From Thermoplasmata archaeon (GTDB taxonomy: Archaea > Thermoplasmatota > Thermoplasmata > Lutacidiplasmatales > UBA184): DNA of 9,066 nt. Position 1 is the stretch's first letter. Every line of letters begins with the position of its first letter. A program made the position numbers and the translations under genes. The notes below the pieces were generated by a model, which was given only the letters and a program-made list of their open reading frames with translations, ran no database searches and had not been told where the DNA came from. The stretch covers positions 1-9,066 of the forward strand of contig JASHQY010000039.1 in the NCBI GenBank assembly GCA_030038885.1, read 5' to 3'. Shown here in pieces: positions 6,913 through 9,066 of the stretch.

Positions 6913-7271
6913 CTAATCCTTGAGGGAGCTCCGGTGAGGTGGGCAAGGGCCGCGCAGTCGAAGCACTCCTCCGGGCTGCCCTCGTACCTGCCCTTCATCG
7001 TCACATTCCATTCGTACCGGCCCCGGGCGGCGCTGTAGAACCAGAACCCCCACAGGTATTCGCCCATCCAGATGAACTCCAAGCGGCAGAGGGGGACGAT
7101 CTCCTCCGCCTCCCCCTCGCTTCCGGTGCGCAGCACCGACACGTAGAGATACGGCCCCTTCGCCTCCAAACGGACCCCTTGGCAGGTGTCCGAGTGCTTC
7201 GCCCGGATGTGCTTCTGGGGGCGTGCCTCTACCTTCGGGATGAGGTCGGGTGGTGCTCCCGGAGACTCGGG
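6897..7271 (-). pseudogene. Small protein-like reading frame inside the inverted-repeat element, start unclear
   Basis: The frame is open for 124 codons from a TGA at 7272-7274 down to the TAG in the terminal repeat, and the second two thirds reads like real protein: DTCQGVRLEAKGPYLYVSV, then PLCRLEFIWMGEYLWGFWFY, then SPEECFDCAALAHL. Four cysteines and paired aromatic strands suggest a small beta-rich, perhaps metal-binding, domain. It loosely recalls small uncharacterised proteins with a C-x-GVR ... PLCRL ... Y pattern, a memory-level match. There is no ATG or GTG in frame; the only standard start is a TTG at 7169 (90 residues), inside the conserved-looking part. A different frame just upstream (7414 down to about 7240, with RGYLRVEPEGLKATLAVL) also looks protein-like, so an ancestral longer gene broken by a frameshift is possible. 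Function unknown. Confidence 0.45.
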
Positions 7272-7402
7272 TCAGCTGATGGAACCCCGTCCGAGTGAGG
7301 GGAAGGCGCCCACGCAGCGAGGAGGACGGCGAGGGTGGCCTTGAGTCCCTCGGGTTCCACGCGCAAGTACCCTCGCACCCGGGACAAGGGCGCAAGAATC
7401 AA

Positions 7403-7418
7403 CGGGACGGTGTACTAG
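7403..7418 (-). repeat. Right terminal inverted repeat with CTAG flank
   Basis: Reverse complement of the left repeat. Its outer CTAG (7415-7418) contains, on the minus strand, the TAG stop of the neighbouring three-pass membrane protein. Confidence 0.75.
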
Positions 7419-8071
7419 CCCATCGGCAGGATCGGACCGATGTAGCGCCCTTGGACATTCGCTAATACGCACGGCCCCGAAGGACAGGACGCTCCGAATT
7501 CGTACAGACCGCCCGAGGAGACGAACGACCCGCTTCCCGAGGTTCCCGACTGCGACGTGTACCAGTCGGAGCTACAACTCAGAATCAGCAGCGTCGTGTT
7601 GGAGGGCGCGCTCCACTGAACGCTGACTACTGTTCCCGCCTCGGTGTAGATTCCGCCGCAAGGCTCCAGATCGTAGACCGCAGTGTTGAGCATGATGAAC
7701 GGCTGCGGGACCGGCACAAGCACAAGGCCGAAGCACAAGGCGGCGGCAAGAAGCGGACACAGAATGAACGCGTGAGCCCGAACGAACTGCCGCGGGCGGG
7801 TCGGTCCATCGTAAGAGGTTCCGGTAGCACTCCTTGACGGGGGGTTCGCAGCCTGTTTACCGACCCGGTACCGCAACCCTACAGAAACCGCAATCGAGAC
7901 GATTCCCACGATCGCGAGGGAGTCCCGTGATTGAAAGGCCATTAGGCTCATCGGTCCGCAAACGAAGAGGCCGGGGCTGCTACAATCCAAGAAGTAGCTG
8001 GGAAACCCGGACGCGATGGCGAGGGCCAAGAGCACTATTCCCGTGGTGAGGAATCTTCTCGTTGGTCTCAT
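7415..8071 (-). CDS. Uncharacterised three-pass membrane protein with extracytoplasmic Cys-containing domain (218 aa)
   Basis: Hydrophobic helices at about residues 7-24, 51-67 and 100-120 are followed by an extracytoplasmic domain (121-218) rich in Ser, Gly and Thr, with cysteines at 138, 166, 196 and 201 that could form two disulfides. One sequon (N158) is present. Residues 28-40 contain a further Cys pair (C30, C38) in the first outer loop. The start is the ATG at 8071, immediately before the first hydrophobic helix. The open frame extends 76 codons further upstream, but that part is basic, mostly lacks membrane character and runs into the transposase remnant. The gene has no functional neighbour: the mobile element follows its stop and transposase debris precedes its promoter. 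Its TAG stop lies within the CTAG that borders the element. No family is recognised; the orphan setting suggests an acquired gene. Confidence 0.68.
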   Translation of the reverse strand: MRPTRRFLTTGIVLLALAIASGFPSYFLDCSSPGLFVCGPMSLMAFQSRDSLAIVGIVSIAVSVGLRYRVGKQAANPPSRSATGTSYDGPTRPRQFVRAHAFILCPLLAAALCFGLVLVPVPQPFIMLNTAVYDLEPCGGIYTEAGTVVSVQWSAPSNTTLLILSCSSDWYTSQSGTSGSGSFVSSGGLYEFGASCPSGPCVLANVQGRYIGPILPMG

Positions 8072-8095
8072 CTGGTACCAATTCTCCGCGCCGAG

Positions 8096-8103
8096 CGTTA
8101 ATC
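8096..8103 (-). promoter_or_regulatory. TATA-like box (AGATTAAC) ahead of the three-pass membrane protein
   Basis: AT-rich octamer centred about 28 bases before the ATG at 8071, which would give a leader of only a few bases. It is a weaker match than the box at 6516-6523, but its placement supports the chosen start over the longer frame. Confidence 0.35.
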
Positions 8104-8178
8104 TTGCCGCCCGATCGCCCTGCGACGAGCGCTGAGTGGTGTGAAGAAACCGGTGGACGACGCCCCTGACGGGAACGG

Positions 8179-8598
8179 TCATCCGTAGACCCTCCGGGCC
8201 AAGTACCTTTGGACCGCGAGGTCGTAGACTCTTCTCCGCGTCTTCCGCGCCAGCAGCATCACGAGGAGGTTGCGGAGACCGCTGCGCCACCGAGCCCACT
8301 TCCGGTTACATCGGTCCGCGATCATCCCCATCACTCGCTCCACACCGTTCGAGGTGGCCGGTATCCGAACCCCGTGCACCGCCACCTCGGCGAACACGAC
8401 CAGCGCCTTCGCCTCCCGACGGTTCGCCCGAGCGGCTCGGGGGCACGCCCCCCTCTCGAGCCGCTCGGCGATCCCCTCCAGTTCGACCAGCGTGCTGCGC
8501 ACCCGGTCCGTGACCACCCGGGGGTCCCCGAAATGCACGTGGCCTTGCAGCCAGCGCAAGCCCCTCCGAATACCACGGGGGACATGGATGGGGGTCAT
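8179..8598 (-). pseudogene. Transposase C-terminal remnant (about 139 residues)
   Basis: The translation contains LQGHVHFGDPRVV, then ATSNGVERVMGMIADRCNRK, then WRSGLRNLLVMLLARKTRRR before the stop. The S/T-N-x-x-E-R segment followed by a basic helix is what the C-terminal part of DDE transposases (IS256/mutator-like and several archaeal families) looks like; the Glu at about residue 87 would be the third catalytic acid. The first two acidic residues and the N-terminal DNA-binding part are missing. Upstream, the same frame stays open but runs through the acyl-CoA dehydrogenase gene, which uses another frame, so real homology cannot extend beyond about 8621. The ATG at 8598 is only a convenient limit. 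No terminal inverted repeat is found at its 3' side. It is most likely a dead IS fragment; the exact family is not assignable by eye. Confidence 0.62.
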
Positions 8599-8621
8599 GC
8601 CGCGGCGGGGACCACGGAGGA

Positions 8622-9065
8622 TCATCGGGCGGAGTGGGAGGTGGGTGGCCAAAGGCTCCGGGCCGCGACCAGGTGCATGATCTCGGAAGGGCCGTGGGCG
8701 ATCGCCCCGCTCCGCACATCGCGCCAGCGCTGCTCGTGGGGCAGGGACTGCGAGTACCCGCGGCCGCCGTGGAACTGGATGGCGTGGTCGATCGACCGCA
8801 GCGCGACACCGGTGGCCTTCCACTTCGCGAGGGCCGCCTCCGCGTCCGCGGGCTCGCCGCGGTCGAGTGCCTCCAACGTGCGGGCCACATAGAGCCACGC
8901 GGCGGTGAGCTCGGCCCCGTCCTCGACCAGCGGGAACGCGACCGCTTCCTGGCGCGAGAGCGGTCCCCCGAACGCGACCCGATCGCCGACGTACTGCACG
9001 GTCTCGTCCCAGGATGCCCGCGCAACGCCGAGGTAGATCGCCGCGAGGAGTGCGCGCTCCCGGGT
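8622..9065 (-). CDS. Acyl-CoA dehydrogenase, C-terminal 147 residues (gene starts beyond the window)
   Basis: Flavoprotein that oxidises acyl-CoA to enoyl-CoA, with electrons passing to an electron-transfer flavoprotein. The visible part is the C-terminal helical bundle. ASWDETVQYVGDRVAFGGPLS matches the helix with the R-x-x-FG-x-P/K-L motif; later come AIQFHGGRGYSQSLPHEQRWRDVRSGAI and HGPSEIMHLVAARSL, the standard FAD-contact and C-terminal motifs. At the site where medium-chain enzymes carry the catalytic Glu (Y-E-G-T) this protein has A-H-G-P. The base may lie elsewhere, as in the isovaleryl-CoA and long-chain types, or activity may differ. The protein ends about 11 residues after the last family helix with a tail (PPTSHSAR) that may be native or altered by the adjacent transposase remnant. 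Confidence 0.9.
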   Translation of the reverse strand, partial: TRERALLAAIYLGVARASWDETVQYVGDRVAFGGPLSRQEAVAFPLVEDGAELTAAWLYVARTLEALDRGEPADAEAALAKWKATGVALRSIDHAIQFHGGRGYSQSLPHEQRWRDVRSGAIAHGPSEIMHLVAARSLWPPTSHSAR

Positions 9066-9066
9066 C

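Larger units (their letters stand above)
6897..7418. mobile_element. Small inverted-repeat element, MITE-like or decayed IS, flanked by CTAG
   Basis: The two ends carry an exact 16-base inverted repeat, CTAGTACACCGTCCCG at 6897-6912 and its complement at 7403-7418. The similarity continues inward with 8 of the next 12 bases matching and stops abruptly outward. CTAG is its own complement, so the outermost four bases at each end read the same on both strands and can be a 4-base target duplication. The element proper would then be 6901-7414 (514 bp) with 12-base perfect terminal repeats. CTAG-type targets are known for IS5-group elements; that assignment is only a suggestion. No transposase is encoded, so movement would need an enzyme from elsewhere. 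The interior holds one protein-like reading frame. Confidence 0.7.

Noticed and set aside
6939..7298. A 119-codon plus-strand frame inside the inverted-repeat element
   Set aside because: It mirrors the minus-strand frame with Cys and aromatic motifs and looks less like protein itself.
8209..8892. A 227-codon plus-strand frame over the transposase remnant and dehydrogenase end
   Set aside because: It is antisense to two recognisable coding segments and shows no motif.
1..9066. CRISPR array, riboswitch, defence operon or origin
   Set aside because: No regularly spaced repeats, no recognisable aptamer core, no nuclease, helicase or toxin motifs, and no origin-like repeats were seen.

Overview
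This is GC-rich DNA, most likely from an archaeon and possibly a Thermoplasmata-type lineage. That assignment is inference. It rests on an archaeal TATA box placed about 26 bases before a GTG start with no room for a leader or ribosome site, and on a single-pass surface protein with an intracellular C-terminal zinc ribbon, a common archaeal architecture. There is no rRNA, tRNA, CRISPR array or taxonomic marker gene to confirm it.

Left part (1-1201, + strand): the last 59 residues of an isochorismatase-fold cysteine hydrolase, a gene-free GC-rich gap, then a complete GNAT acetyltransferase with a good Shine-Dalgarno site.

Centre (1214-4974, - strand): three tightly packed genes converge on the GNAT gene. 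In transcription order they are a 390-residue protein with a possible kinase-like catalytic loop, a 508-residue alpha-helical protein with a Gly/His-rich tail, and a 354-residue secreted, membrane-anchored protein with an intracellular zinc ribbon. Their junctions are TAG|GTG (abutting) and ATGA (overlapping), so they should be co-transcribed and translationally coupled. None has a function I recognise. Together they look like a surface-to-cytoplasm system and are the best candidate here for something undescribed.

Upstream of them on the same strand (5156-6493) is a polytopic membrane protein with an in-membrane Cys-Cys pair. Its TATA box indicates a leaderless GTG start and argues against the longer reading frame.

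Right part (about 6494-8621): an accessory-looking stretch, by eye less GC-rich in places. It holds a gene-poor region, a roughly 515-bp element bounded by exact 16-bp inverted repeats whose outer four bases (CTAG) look like a target duplication, a short probably decayed reading frame inside that element, an orphan three-pass membrane protein whose stop codon lies in the CTAG, and the 3' end of a transposase gene. The window closes with the C-terminal 147 residues of an acyl-CoA dehydrogenase (- strand), whose end lies just next to the transposase remnant.
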